Of a DNA stretch of 64,000 nucleotides, positions 50,366 to 57,896 are shown one piece after another. The number at the start of each line of letters is the position of its first letter. The first letter of the stretch is position 1. The position numbers were made by a program, and so were the translations under genes. The notes beneath the pieces were generated by a model. That model made no database searches and had not been told where the DNA came from. It saw nothing but the letters and a program-made list of their open reading frames with translations. Origin of the DNA: VAYN01 sp963702075 (GTDB lineage: Bacteria; Actinomycetota; Thermoleophilia; Solirubrobacterales; 70-9). The DNA is taken from NCBI GenBank assembly GCA_963702075.1, contig OY969703.1, positions 2,356,001 through 2,420,000 on the forward strand. Reading direction: 5' to 3'.

Positions 50366-50418
50366 CCGCCGACGGGACGAAAACCGGTCTATGTAAGCGG
50401 TTTTCGTCCCGTCGGCGG
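50366..50418. terminator. 21-base perfect hairpin after the acyl-CoA dehydrogenase gene
   Basis: Arms (CGACGGGACGAAAACCG core) are perfect over 21 bases with an 11-base loop. It lies 15 bases after the acyl-CoA dehydrogenase stop and before the CDF start, both on the minus strand. Confidence 0.7.
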
Positions 50419-50433
50419 AAGGGCGGGCCTGGG

Positions 50434-51693
50434 TTAGGCCGCGACCGGCTCCTTCTTCATCGTCTCCTCGGCGATCTCGGCGGCGTAGCCGAGGCGCTCG
50501 GCGTAGTCGCGCGCCTGCATCCGGGAGATGACCATCCGCTGGATCTCGGCCGTGCCCTCGAACAGCTGGTAGATCTTGGCGTCGCGGAACCACTTCTCGA
50601 GCGGGCACTCGGTGCTCTGGGCGTAGGGGCCGACCAGGTCCATCAGCGTCGTCGTCGCCCACATCGTCACGTCACCGGCCTTCAGCTTCGACATCGAGCC
50701 CTGGCCGCCGGTCATCGGCACGCCGTTGCGGCCCATCCAGGCGGCCCGCTGGACCAACAGCCGCGCCGCTTCGATCTCGGTCGCGACGTCGGCGAGCGTC
50801 TGCTGGATCCGCTGCTGTTTCAGCATCGGCACCCCGCCTTCGCTCTGGCCGTCGAGGTACTCGAGCGTCCACTCGTAGGCGGCCTGGGCGATCCCGAGCG
50901 CCGAGGCGCCGACCAGCGGCCGGGTGATCTCGAAGGTCGCGAGCGCGTCTGCCCCACGGGATTTTTTCCCTTCGCGGCCGCGCTGCAGCTTCTTTTCCAG
51001 CTTCTCCTCGCCGCCGAGCAGGTTCTCGGCCGGGATCCGGCAGTCCTCGAGCACGATCTCGGCGGTGTGCGAGGCGCGGATCCCGAGCTTCGACTCCTTC
51101 TTGCCCTGGCTGAGGCCAGGGGTACCTTTGGCGACGACGAAGGAGGCCTGGCCGCGGGTGCCGAGCTCGGGGTCGACGGTGGCGACGACGACGTGGACGT
51201 CGGCGATGCCGCCGTTGGTGATGAAGACCTTGGTCCCGTTGAGGACCCACTCGTCGCCATCGCGCTTGGCCGTCGTCTTCAGGCTCTTGACGTCGGAGCC
51301 GGCCTGCGGCTCGGTGACCGCGTAGGCGCCGAGCTTGATCTCTTCGCCGCTGCCGAAGCACTCGGGCACCCAGCGCTGCATCTGCTCCGGGGTGCCGGAG
51401 GAAGCGATCCCCGCGGCGGCGAGGCCGGAGCCGCTGACCGCCAGGGCGATCCCGGCGCAGCCCCAGTGGAACTCTTCGGCCGAGATCACCTGCATCTGGC
51501 CCTCGGGGTCGGAGGCGTTGCGCTGGATCGACTCGAGACCGCCGAAGCCCTGCACCCGCGCCTCTTTGATCGCCTCCCAGGGGATGCTCTCCTCTTCGTC
51601 GTGCTTGCGGGCAACCGGTCGGATCACCTCGCGCGCGAACTTGCGACAGCGCGCTTTGAACTCCAGTTGCTCGTCGTTGAGTGCGAAATCCAT
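50434..51693 (-). CDS. Acyl-CoA dehydrogenase
   Basis: The 419-residue flavoenzyme catalyses the first step of beta-oxidation of an acyl-CoA. It has the FAD-binding YAVTEPQAGSDVKSLKTTA and the catalytic Glu in YQLFEGTAEIQRMVISR, the position used by MCAD/SCAD. The insert LEKKLQRGREGKKSRG is unusual. The ATG at 51693 lies after a TetR-type operator (51721) shared with the thiolase gene. Chain-length preference is not visible. Confidence 0.9.
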   Translation of the reverse strand: MDFALNDEQLEFKARCRKFAREVIRPVARKHDEEESIPWEAIKEARVQGFGGLESIQRNASDPEGQMQVISAEEFHWGCAGIALAVSGSGLAAAGIASSGTPEQMQRWVPECFGSGEEIKLGAYAVTEPQAGSDVKSLKTTAKRDGDEWVLNGTKVFITNGGIADVHVVVATVDPELGTRGQASFVVAKGTPGLSQGKKESKLGIRASHTAEIVLEDCRIPAENLLGGEEKLEKKLQRGREGKKSRGADALATFEITRPLVGASALGIAQAAYEWTLEYLDGQSEGGVPMLKQQRIQQTLADVATEIEAARLLVQRAAWMGRNGVPMTGGQGSMSKLKAGDVTMWATTTLMDLVGPYAQSTECPLEKWFRDAKIYQLFEGTAEIQRMVISRMQARDYAERLGYAAEIAEETMKKEPVAA

Positions 51694-51720
51694 GCTCGTT
51701 CCTCTCTGCCGGTGCCCGAT

Positions 51721-51734
51721 TGACTGGTCAGTCA
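51721..51734. promoter_or_regulatory. TetR-type operator TGACTGGTCAGTCA
   Basis: 12 of 14 positions are palindromic, and it sits within a 22-base stretch identical to that at 62582-62603 before the thiolase gene. It lies between the acyl-CoA dehydrogenase and the cell-wall-binding protein. No TetR gene is in the window. Confidence 0.65.
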
Positions 51735-51793
51735 GCCAGTCGCCGGGAAACTGTACTCCTTCGGACGGGAGCCGCTCGGTACGTTTCCAGCCG

Positions 51794-53101
51794 GTGATCC
51801 CCAAGCGCCCGATCAATCGCGACGTGCCGCCAACCGAGGAGAAGGAGACGCGGCCGGAGGAGAGTGAAGAGAAACCGCCCCCGGAGCCGAAGTCCCAAAC
51901 CCCGAAACTGCTCGCTGGCCTCGTAGCCCTCGCCCTCGTCTTCATCGTCGTCGCGATCGTCTTCGCCAGCGGCGGCGGCGAGAGCGACAGCGAAGTCACC
52001 ACCTCCGCCCCGGCCGGGGCGCAAGGCGGCGACGGGGAGCCGTCGCCGCAGGTCGCCGAAGCGCTCGCCTTCCCCACCTTCGCGACCAGCAACACGACCC
52101 GGATCGGCGGTCCGGACCCAACCTCCAACGCCGCCGGCGTCGCCCTCGCCGTCTTCCCCTCGACGACCGCAGCCCAGCAGCCGGCCGCCGTCACCCTGGT
52201 CGGCGAAGAAGACTGGGCCGGGGCGATCGCCGCCTCCGTCTTGATGGCACCGCCGGTCCGCGCGCCGATCCTCTTCTCAGCGCCCGATGCGATGCCGGAA
52301 GACAGCGAAGAAGCTCTCGGAGCGCTAAGCCCGCAGGGCAGCAAGGCGACCGGCGGCGCCTCCCTGTTCGCGGTCGGCGCGGTCGCGCTCCCCGGCGATG
52401 CCGGCAAGGCGACCCGCGTCGACTCCGGCGATCCCGCCGCCACCGCCGCCCAGATCGCCACCCTGCGCGAACGCCTCTCCGGACAGCCGCCGAAGCACAT
52501 CGTCGTCGCCTCCAGCGACCAAGCCGAATTCGCGATGCCCGCCGCGGCCTGGACCGCCCGCTCCGGCGACCCGGTCCTCTACACGGGCGCGAAGAAGCTG
52601 CCGCCCGCCACGGCGGCGGTGCTGAAAGCACACCCGAAGGTGCCGGTCTACCTGCTCGGCCCCGACTCGGTGATCGCCAAGAGCGTGCTCGAGGAAATCG
52701 GCAAGGTCTCCAAGCACGTCAACCGCGTGGCCGGCAAGGACGCCGTCGCGACCGCGCTTGCCCTCGCCCGCTACCACCAGGGCAGCTTTGGCTGGAACGT
52801 CAACGACCCCGGCCACGGATTCGTCCTCGCCCGCAGCGACTCACCCGCCGGGGCGGCCGCGGCGGCGGCGCTCTCGGCCTCCGGCACCTGGGGCCCGCTG
52901 CTGCTCACGGAAGACCCCGATAGGCTGCCTGCCAAGGTCCACAGTTACCTTCTCGACGTGAAGCCCGGATACACCACCGACCCCACCCGCGCCTTCTACA
53001 ACCACGTCTGGGTGATCGGCGACCAGGACGCGATCGGGGTCGTCCAGCAGGCCGAAGTGAACGAACTGGCGGAATTGACGAAGATCGGCGGCGGCGAATG
53101 A
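51794..53101 (+). CDS. Membrane-anchored protein with cell-wall-binding repeat 2-like domains
   Basis: The 435-residue protein has a proline/glutamate-rich cytoplasmic tail (residues 5-35), one membrane helix (about 38-58, LLAGLVALALVFIVVAIVF) and an extracellular region. That region has three repeats resembling CWB2: NAAGVALAVFPSTTAAQQPAAVTLVGEEDWAGAIAASVL, HIVVASSDQAEFAMPAAAWTA and RVAGKDAVATALALARY. CWB2 domains bind secondary wall polymers in other Gram-positives. The GTG at 51794 is preceded by TACGTT 8 bases away. It overlaps the next gene by four bases. Confidence 0.8.
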   Translation: MIPKRPINRDVPPTEEKETRPEESEEKPPPEPKSQTPKLLAGLVALALVFIVVAIVFASGGGESDSEVTTSAPAGAQGGDGEPSPQVAEALAFPTFATSNTTRIGGPDPTSNAAGVALAVFPSTTAAQQPAAVTLVGEEDWAGAIAASVLMAPPVRAPILFSAPDAMPEDSEEALGALSPQGSKATGGASLFAVGAVALPGDAGKATRVDSGDPAATAAQIATLRERLSGQPPKHIVVASSDQAEFAMPAAAWTARSGDPVLYTGAKKLPPATAAVLKAHPKVPVYLLGPDSVIAKSVLEEIGKVSKHVNRVAGKDAVATALALARYHQGSFGWNVNDPGHGFVLARSDSPAGAAAAAALSASGTWGPLLLTEDPDRLPAKVHSYLLDVKPGYTTDPTRAFYNHVWVIGDQDAIGVVQQAEVNELAELTKIGGGE

Positions 53102-53346
53102 GCGAGTCCGAGAGCCCGCAGCTGCTGGGAGGGACGAAGGAGATCACCGCCGAGGACATCCGCGCCCTCGCCGGCCCGGTCACTCCGCACTTCTCGCTGC
53201 AGATCCGCAACCGCATCCGCCGTCTGATCGAGCCGCTGCCCGCCGGCCACCCGGCGCGGGCAGAAGGCGAGCGGCAGATCGCCCGACTAGAAGAGCTCTC
53301 CCGGCACAGCGGCGAGCCGCGCGACGGGCTCGGGATCTCGCATTGA
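53098..53346 (+). CDS. Small conserved-looking protein (82 aa)
   Basis: I do not recognise this 82-residue protein. It is soluble and helical, with the central basic stretch FSLQIRNRIRRLIEPLPAGHPARAEGERQIARLEEL. It overlaps the upstream gene by ATGA and the downstream MBL gene by four bases, so it is firmly part of a three-gene operon. The basic helix could bind nucleic acid or membrane; nothing proves it. Confidence 0.75.
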   Translation: MSESESPQLLGGTKEITAEDIRALAGPVTPHFSLQIRNRIRRLIEPLPAGHPARAEGERQIARLEELSRHSGEPRDGLGISH

Positions 53347-54005
53347 AGTACCTGGCGCCCGGGGTCTGGCGGCTGAAGGAATTTCCCCGCCCGCTGATCA
53401 ACGTCTACCTGGCGGAGGACGTCCTGATCGACGCCGGCCGCCGCTGGGACAAGGGGCGGATCTTCGCCGAGCTCGAGGGGCGCGAGATCTCGATGCTGGC
53501 CCTGACCCATGTGCACCCCGACCACCAGGGCTGCGCGAAGGCGATCTGCGAGGCACGCGGGGTCCCGCTCGCCTGCCACGCGGACGACGTCGACGCGATG
53601 GAGGGACGGCGGCCGGTCGCCGCCAGCCCGAAGCCGACCGCCCAGCTCTTCGGAAAGCTCTGGACCGGGCCGCCGCACAAGGTCGACCGGGTGCTCCACG
53701 AGGGCGACGAGGTGGCTGGGTTCCGGGTCGTCCATGCCCCCGGGCACGCCCCCGGCGAGGTGATCTTCTTCCGCGACTCCGACCGGGTCGCGATCTGCGG
53801 TGACGTGATCCGCAACATCACTTACGTCGCGATGCGAACCAAACTGGCCGTGCCCCCCGACGACCTGACGCCTGACCCGGCCGAGAACCGCCGCTCGGTT
53901 CGCAAGCTGGCCGAGTTGAACCCCTCCCTGATCCTCCCCGGCCACGGCCCCGCCGTGACCGACATCGGCGCCTTCGAGCGCTTCGCAGCCGCCCTTCCTG
54001 GGTAG
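53343..54005 (+). CDS. MBL-fold metallohydrolase
   Basis: The 220-residue protein has the metallo-beta-lactamase HxHxDH motif HVHPDHQG, a His in GHAPGEVIFF, the Asp in CGDVIRN and a final His in LPGHGPAV: a complete dinuclear metal site. Closest in type to glyoxalase II-like or SdsA-like hydrolases. The start is TTG (overlap with the previous stop). The substrate is unknown. Confidence 0.88.
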   Translation: MKYLAPGVWRLKEFPRPLINVYLAEDVLIDAGRRWDKGRIFAELEGREISMLALTHVHPDHQGCAKAICEARGVPLACHADDVDAMEGRRPVAASPKPTAQLFGKLWTGPPHKVDRVLHEGDEVAGFRVVHAPGHAPGEVIFFRDSDRVAICGDVIRNITYVAMRTKLAVPPDDLTPDPAENRRSVRKLAELNPSLILPGHGPAVTDIGAFERFAAALPG

Positions 54006-54073
54006 CACCGCAGCTAGCCGCGCCGCGGCGGGTTTCGAATAGTGGGTACGCGAACGAGACTGGAGGCAGGCAT

Positions 54074-54598
54074 ATGAGCAAGCTTTGGAACAGGCGCCCC
54101 TCGCCGGCAATGGTGGTGGCGGCGATCGCCCTATTCGTCGCCCTCGCGGGGACCGCCTACGCGGCGCAGAAGATCAACGGCGGCGCGATCATCAAGCAGT
54201 CGATCGGCGGCGGCAAGCTGAAGAAGAAGACCCTTACGGGGTTCCAGATCAACACCAACAAGCTCGGCACCGTCCCCTTCGCGAAGGTCTCGACCCACAC
54301 CTTCTGGGCGGTCGTCCACAACCCGGCCAGCCCCGGCAACGCGGCCCTCGCCCGGGCCAGCGGCGAAGGGATCACGGCGACCGAGGGCGGCGGCGCGGTG
54401 ACCGTCACCTTCCCGTTCAACGTCACCGGCTGCGCCGACGTCGCCGCCCGCAACAACGCCGGGACCACGGTTCCGCAGGCGGGCTACGCGCAGACCAACA
54501 CCTCGCCCTCGAACCCGAACGCGATCGAGGTCCGGACCAAAGACAAAGCCGGCAACAACGAAGACGCCGACTTCCACCTGATCGTGATCTGCCCGTAG
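54074..54598 (+). CDS. Small secreted protein of Solirubrobacterales type
   Basis: The 174-residue protein begins with basic RRPSPAMVVAAIALFVALAG and a signal peptidase site after AYAA, then QKINGGAIIKQSIGGGKLKKKTLTG and a beta-rich C-terminal domain with a Cys pair (TGCADV, VICP). I associate this N-terminus with large paralogous families in Solirubrobacterales genomes. The ATG has GGAGGCAGG a few bases upstream. It is probably cell-surface; the function is unknown. Confidence 0.8.
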   Translation: MSKLWNRRPSPAMVVAAIALFVALAGTAYAAQKINGGAIIKQSIGGGKLKKKTLTGFQINTNKLGTVPFAKVSTHTFWAVVHNPASPGNAALARASGEGITATEGGGAVTVTFPFNVTGCADVAARNNAGTTVPQAGYAQTNTSPSNPNAIEVRTKDKAGNNEDADFHLIVICP

Positions 54599-54605
54599 TT
54601 CCCCT

Positions 54606-54635
54606 TTGGCGGGCGCGCCCCGGCGCGCCCGCCAA
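54606..54635 (+). terminator. Hairpin after the secreted-protein gene
   Basis: 14-base perfect complementary arms (TTGGCGGGCGCGCC and complement) lie 7 bases after the stop, with a minimal loop. Strong terminator candidate. Confidence 0.7.
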
Positions 54636-54640
54636 CAAAC

Positions 54641-54676
54641 ATCTCAGTACCGCGATCGCTCGGGAAAAACTGAGAT
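54641..54676. repeat. Inverted repeat ATCTCAGT-N20-ACTGAGAT before the patatin gene
   Basis: Perfect 8-base arms flank a 20-base loop containing ACC then CGGG and an A-run, features also found in the family A repeats. The right end joins the TAGGGT box of the patatin gene. Confidence 0.55.
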
Positions 54677-54681
54677 AGGGT
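54676..54681 (+). promoter_or_regulatory. -10 box TAGGGT of the patatin gene
   Basis: TAGGGT ends 6 bases before the GTG at 54688; no Shine-Dalgarno sequence is present. Confidence 0.5.
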
Positions 54682-54687
54682 CGCGGC

Positions 54688-56313
54688 GTGAGCAAGCTCG
54701 GTCTGGCTCTGTCCGGCGGCGGTTTCCGGGCCGCCTTCTTCCACGTCGGGGTACTGGCGCGGCTGGCCGAGCTCGACCTCCTTCGCCGAGTCGAGGTGAT
54801 CTCCACCGTCTCCGGAGGTTCGATCGCCGGCGCCCTCTACTACCTGCGGCTACGGTCGCTATTGCAGGAAAAGAGCGACGAGGAGATCACGCGGGAGGAC
54901 TACCTCGCACTCGTCCGCGACGTCGAGCTGCGCCTCCGCCGAGGCGTACAGCAGAACATCCGCGCCCGCGTCTTCGCCAACCTGTTCAAGAACCTGCGGA
55001 TGCTGAGCCCGCGGTACTCCCGCAGCGACCGGATCGGCGACCTCTACGACCGCTATCTCTACAAGGAGGCCTGGGGGGAAGAGCGGGAACGGCGATCGTT
55101 GGGGCGCGAGAAGCAGATCGAGCTGCGGGAGCTGCTGATCGACCCGAAGGGTCACGAGGGACTAGAGCGCGACGAAGCCAACGAGAAGCGCGAGCAAGAC
55201 AAGGTCCCAGCCCTCGTCATCAACGCCACCACGCTGAACAGCGGCCACGACTGGCGCTTCGAGGCGGTGCGGATGGGCGAGGCGCTGCCGGACGACCCGG
55301 AAAAGCGTGAGCTGGTCGGGGAGGTGGACAAGAACATGCGGCTTGAACAGGGCTACTTCGAACCTGACTATCCCGGGCGCCCGAAAGATGCTCCGCTGAT
55401 CCCCCCCGCGCAAGTGGACTTTCCGCTGGCTCTCGCGGTGGCGGCCTCGGCCGCGGTCCCCGGCGTCTTCCACCCGCTCACGATCAGCAATCTCTACGCG
55501 GGCATCCGGGTCCAGCTGGTCGACGGGGGCGTGCAGGACAACCAGGGGATCCAGGCGTTGGAGGATCAGGGCTGCGACCGCTTGGTGATCAGCGATGCCT
55601 CGGGACAGATGGCGGACAAGGAAAAACCGCTGGCCGTCGCGGCAACGACGCTGATGAGGACGGTGAGCGTCGCAGAGGACCGGATTCGCGACGAGCAACT
55701 GGTCCATCACGGCGCCAGGGAGTTCAACCCCGTGCACCTGCGGATGGGCCTGGAGGCGGAGGCCGTCCCTCCCCTCGGCAACGAGCGCAAGCGCGAAGAG
55801 GAGTCTCGCGGGGGCGGCAAAACGCCCTTTGGAGTCGACTACCAGGTCCAGGATCTTCTCGCCCGGATCCGGACCGATCTCGATTACTTCAGCGACACCG
55901 AGGCGCTGGCGCTCGAGATGGACGGCTACATGCTGGCGACGAGCAAGATCGAAGCCGCGTCGGATGGAGCGCGAGCCGACGGCCGCTGGCCCTTCCTCGC
56001 GATGCGAACGAAGCTCGAAGAGCCGGACGACGCCTTCTATGCCGAGCTGCGGGCCGGGGAGAAGAAGTTCCTGCGGGCCTTCCACCTGCGCCCGCTCCTG
56101 GCGACGGCAGTGGCGCTCGTGCTCGCCGCGGTCGTCGCCCTACTCGCCCATCTCGCCTTCCGGTCTCCCGGCTGGCTCGACGACCTGCCCTGGCCGGGCA
56201 GCGTGGCGATCGTGGCTCTGGCCGCCTTCCTCCTCCTGTTCGCCTGGTCGAACCTGAAGCCGAGGATGCCCTGGCTCTACCGCCGTCGGAAGCAACCGGC
56301 GGCGCTAGGATGA
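54688..56313 (+). CDS. Patatin-like phospholipase with C-terminal membrane helices
   Basis: The 541-residue protein has a patatin fold with the oxyanion loop SGGGFRAA (residues 9-16), nucleophile Ser45 in VSGGSIAG, and the catalytic Asp in VDGGVQDNQ. After a charged helical middle, two membrane helices (about 470-525) end the protein, giving a membrane-tethered cytoplasmic or surface lipase. It has no N-terminal signal. The substrate could be phospholipid or stored lipid. TAGGAT of the next gene overlaps its stop. Confidence 0.88.
   Translation: MSKLGLALSGGGFRAAFFHVGVLARLAELDLLRRVEVISTVSGGSIAGALYYLRLRSLLQEKSDEEITREDYLALVRDVELRLRRGVQQNIRARVFANLFKNLRMLSPRYSRSDRIGDLYDRYLYKEAWGEERERRSLGREKQIELRELLIDPKGHEGLERDEANEKREQDKVPALVINATTLNSGHDWRFEAVRMGEALPDDPEKRELVGEVDKNMRLEQGYFEPDYPGRPKDAPLIPPAQVDFPLALAVAASAAVPGVFHPLTISNLYAGIRVQLVDGGVQDNQGIQALEDQGCDRLVISDASGQMADKEKPLAVAATTLMRTVSVAEDRIRDEQLVHHGAREFNPVHLRMGLEAEAVPPLGNERKREEESRGGGKTPFGVDYQVQDLLARIRTDLDYFSDTEALALEMDGYMLATSKIEAASDGARADGRWPFLAMRTKLEEPDDAFYAELRAGEKKFLRAFHLRPLLATAVALVLAAVVALLAHLAFRSPGWLDDLPWPGSVAIVALAAFLLLFAWSNLKPRMPWLYRRRKQPAALG
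56306..56311 (+). promoter_or_regulatory. -10 box TAGGAT inside the end of the patatin gene
   Basis: TAGGAT ends 6 bases before the GTG at 56318, giving the small membrane gene its own leaderless-type promoter. Confidence 0.45.
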
Positions 56314-56317
56314 CCGC

Positions 56318-56593
56318 GTGGCCGAGGAAGGAGTCGTCAAGCCCGAGCACGCGCGCGAGCTCGCGATCCAGCGGCTGAAGATGAAGCAGGACTTCAAGGG
56401 AATCGCCGTCGGGGGGACGCTCGCGGTGGTCGTCTGCATCGTCATCTGGCTGCTCGGCGGAGGCGGCTACTTCTGGCCGGTCTGGGTGATCCTCGGCGTC
56501 GCCATCGCCCTCGTCACCCAGGGGTGGAAAGCCTACGGCCCCAGCAACCAGATCACCGAGGCCGACGTCCAGCGGGAGATCGGGCGGGGCTAA
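56318..56593 (+). CDS. Small two-helix membrane protein (2TM-domain type)
   Basis: The 91-residue protein has an N-terminal helix KPEHARELAIQRLKMKQDFKG and two membrane segments (IAVGGTLAVVVCIVIWLL and FWPVWVILGVAIALVTQGW), similar to the 2TM domain found alone or on kinases. The role is unknown. Its stop overlaps the convergent ATL gene. Confidence 0.8.
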   Translation: MAEEGVVKPEHARELAIQRLKMKQDFKGIAVGGTLAVVVCIVIWLLGGGGYFWPVWVILGVAIALVTQGWKAYGPSNQITEADVQREIGRG

Positions 56594-56856
56594 GCAGGTA
56601 GGCGGGCACGGGTCATCTCGACCCGGCGTCCTCTGAAGGGAACGCCCTCGGCACGGAGCAGCGAACGCTGCCGGTCGCCCTTGGCGAGCGAGCCGTCGGC
56701 GCGGACGACCCGCCACCAGGGGAGATCCGGCTCCTCGACGTGAAAGAGGACGGTCCCGGCAAACCGAGGCGCCCCGGGCGAGACGTCCCCGTAGGTGCGA
56801 ACGAACCCCTCGGGAATGGAGCGCACCCGGTCCAGCACTTCCAGCTCGCGGCTCAC
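56590..56856 (-). CDS. Alkyltransferase-like protein (MGMT family without the active cysteine)
   Basis: The 88-residue protein matches the MGMT DNA-binding domain: LDRVRSIPEGFVRTYGDVSPGAPRFAGTVL and the recognition region. Where MGMT has PCHRVV, this has PWWRVV: Trp replaces the alkyl-accepting Cys. So it is an ATL that binds O6-alkylguanine and probably recruits nucleotide excision repair. The start overlaps the upstream oxidoreductase stop by ATGA. Confidence 0.87.
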   Translation of the reverse strand: MSRELEVLDRVRSIPEGFVRTYGDVSPGAPRFAGTVLFHVEEPDLPWWRVVRADGSLAKGDRQRSLLRAEGVPFRGRRVEMTRARLPA

Positions 56857-57881
56857 GCCCCGGGGCCGAAGGCGTCGATGATGCGGTTCTGGAACTCGCT
56901 CAGCTCCTCAGGGGAGATGAAGTAGGTGGGCGGGGTGAGGAAGAGGCCGTCGGCGCGCTCGGCCGTCGCCTCGACGCGGGCGCGGACCTTGTCGATCGGG
57001 CCGGCGGCGCAGTAAGCCTCGACCATCTCGTCGCTGATCGCGGCCGGGACGGCGGCGAGGTCGCCGCGGCGGAAGGCCGCGCCCGCCTCGGTCGCGTTGT
57101 CGGCGAAGCCGTGCAGCTCCCAGAGCGGCATGTAGGTCTTCACGGTCGCGTAGAAGGAGATCGTGCGGCGGGCCATCTCGATCGCCCGGCCCTCGTCATC
57201 GTCGATCGCGCAGCAGACCGTCGGCAGGTAGTCGAAATCCGAGCGCTCCCGACCGGAGCGGCCGAGCCCCTCTTCGAAGGCGTCGACCACGACCTCGTCG
57301 ATCCAGCGCAGGCTCTGGATCGGGTGGCCGATCAGGCCGTCGGCGACGTCGCCCGCCATCCGCGCCATCCCCGCCTGGACGGCGGCGGTGTAGATCGGCA
57401 CCGCCTCGCGCGGCGCCGGGTGCGGGCGCACCCAGCCTTTGATATCGATGTCGTAGTACTCGCCCTGGTAGCGGATCGGCTCGCCGGCGCTCGCCTGGCG
57501 CATGATCAGCCGCGTCGCCTCGATCGCCTCGCGCAGGTGCGGCGCCGGGCGCCCGTAGTCGGCGTTGTGCCAGGTCTCGTTCAGCCGTTTGACACCGGCA
57601 CCCATCCCGAGACGGAAGCGACCGCCCGACATCTCGTCGACGTCGAGGGCGCTGATCGCGTGGATGAAGGGGCTGCGGGTAAAGGCCCAGACGATCCCGG
57701 TGGCGACGCCGATCCGCTCGGTCTTCGCCGCCAGGTAGGCGGCCTGGGTGACGGCGCTGCGGAAGAGCTCCGGCGCCCAGACGCACTCGACGCCCGCAGC
57801 CTCGGCCCGCAGCGTCTCCGCCTCGAGGTCGGCGACCGAGGTGCCGATCGCGGCGACGGAGATGCGGTCGAGGGCGCCCAT
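56853..57881 (-). CDS. F420-dependent LLM-class oxidoreductase
   Basis: The 342-residue luciferase-like TIM barrel has VAAIGTSVADLEAETLRAEAAGVECVWAPE, IGVATGIVWAFTRSP, and GGRFRLGMGAGVKRLNE. The subgroup is typical of actinobacterial F420 proteins near acyl-CoA dehydrogenases. It follows two acyl-CoA dehydrogenase genes in the same operon and overlaps the ATL gene. F420 use is inferred from the family; the reaction is unknown. Confidence 0.86.
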   Translation of the reverse strand: MGALDRISVAAIGTSVADLEAETLRAEAAGVECVWAPELFRSAVTQAAYLAAKTERIGVATGIVWAFTRSPFIHAISALDVDEMSGGRFRLGMGAGVKRLNETWHNADYGRPAPHLREAIEATRLIMRQASAGEPIRYQGEYYDIDIKGWVRPHPAPREAVPIYTAAVQAGMARMAGDVADGLIGHPIQSLRWIDEVVVDAFEEGLGRSGRERSDFDYLPTVCCAIDDDEGRAIEMARRTISFYATVKTYMPLWELHGFADNATEAGAAFRRGDLAAVPAAISDEMVEAYCAAGPIDKVRARVEATAERADGLFLTPPTYFISPEELSEFQNRIIDAFGPGA

Positions 57882-57896
57882 CTCCCGCCCCCTCGA

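Noticed and set aside
54008..54073. Riboswitch in the gap before the secreted protein
   Set aside because: Only 66 bases, with no recognisable aptamer core.
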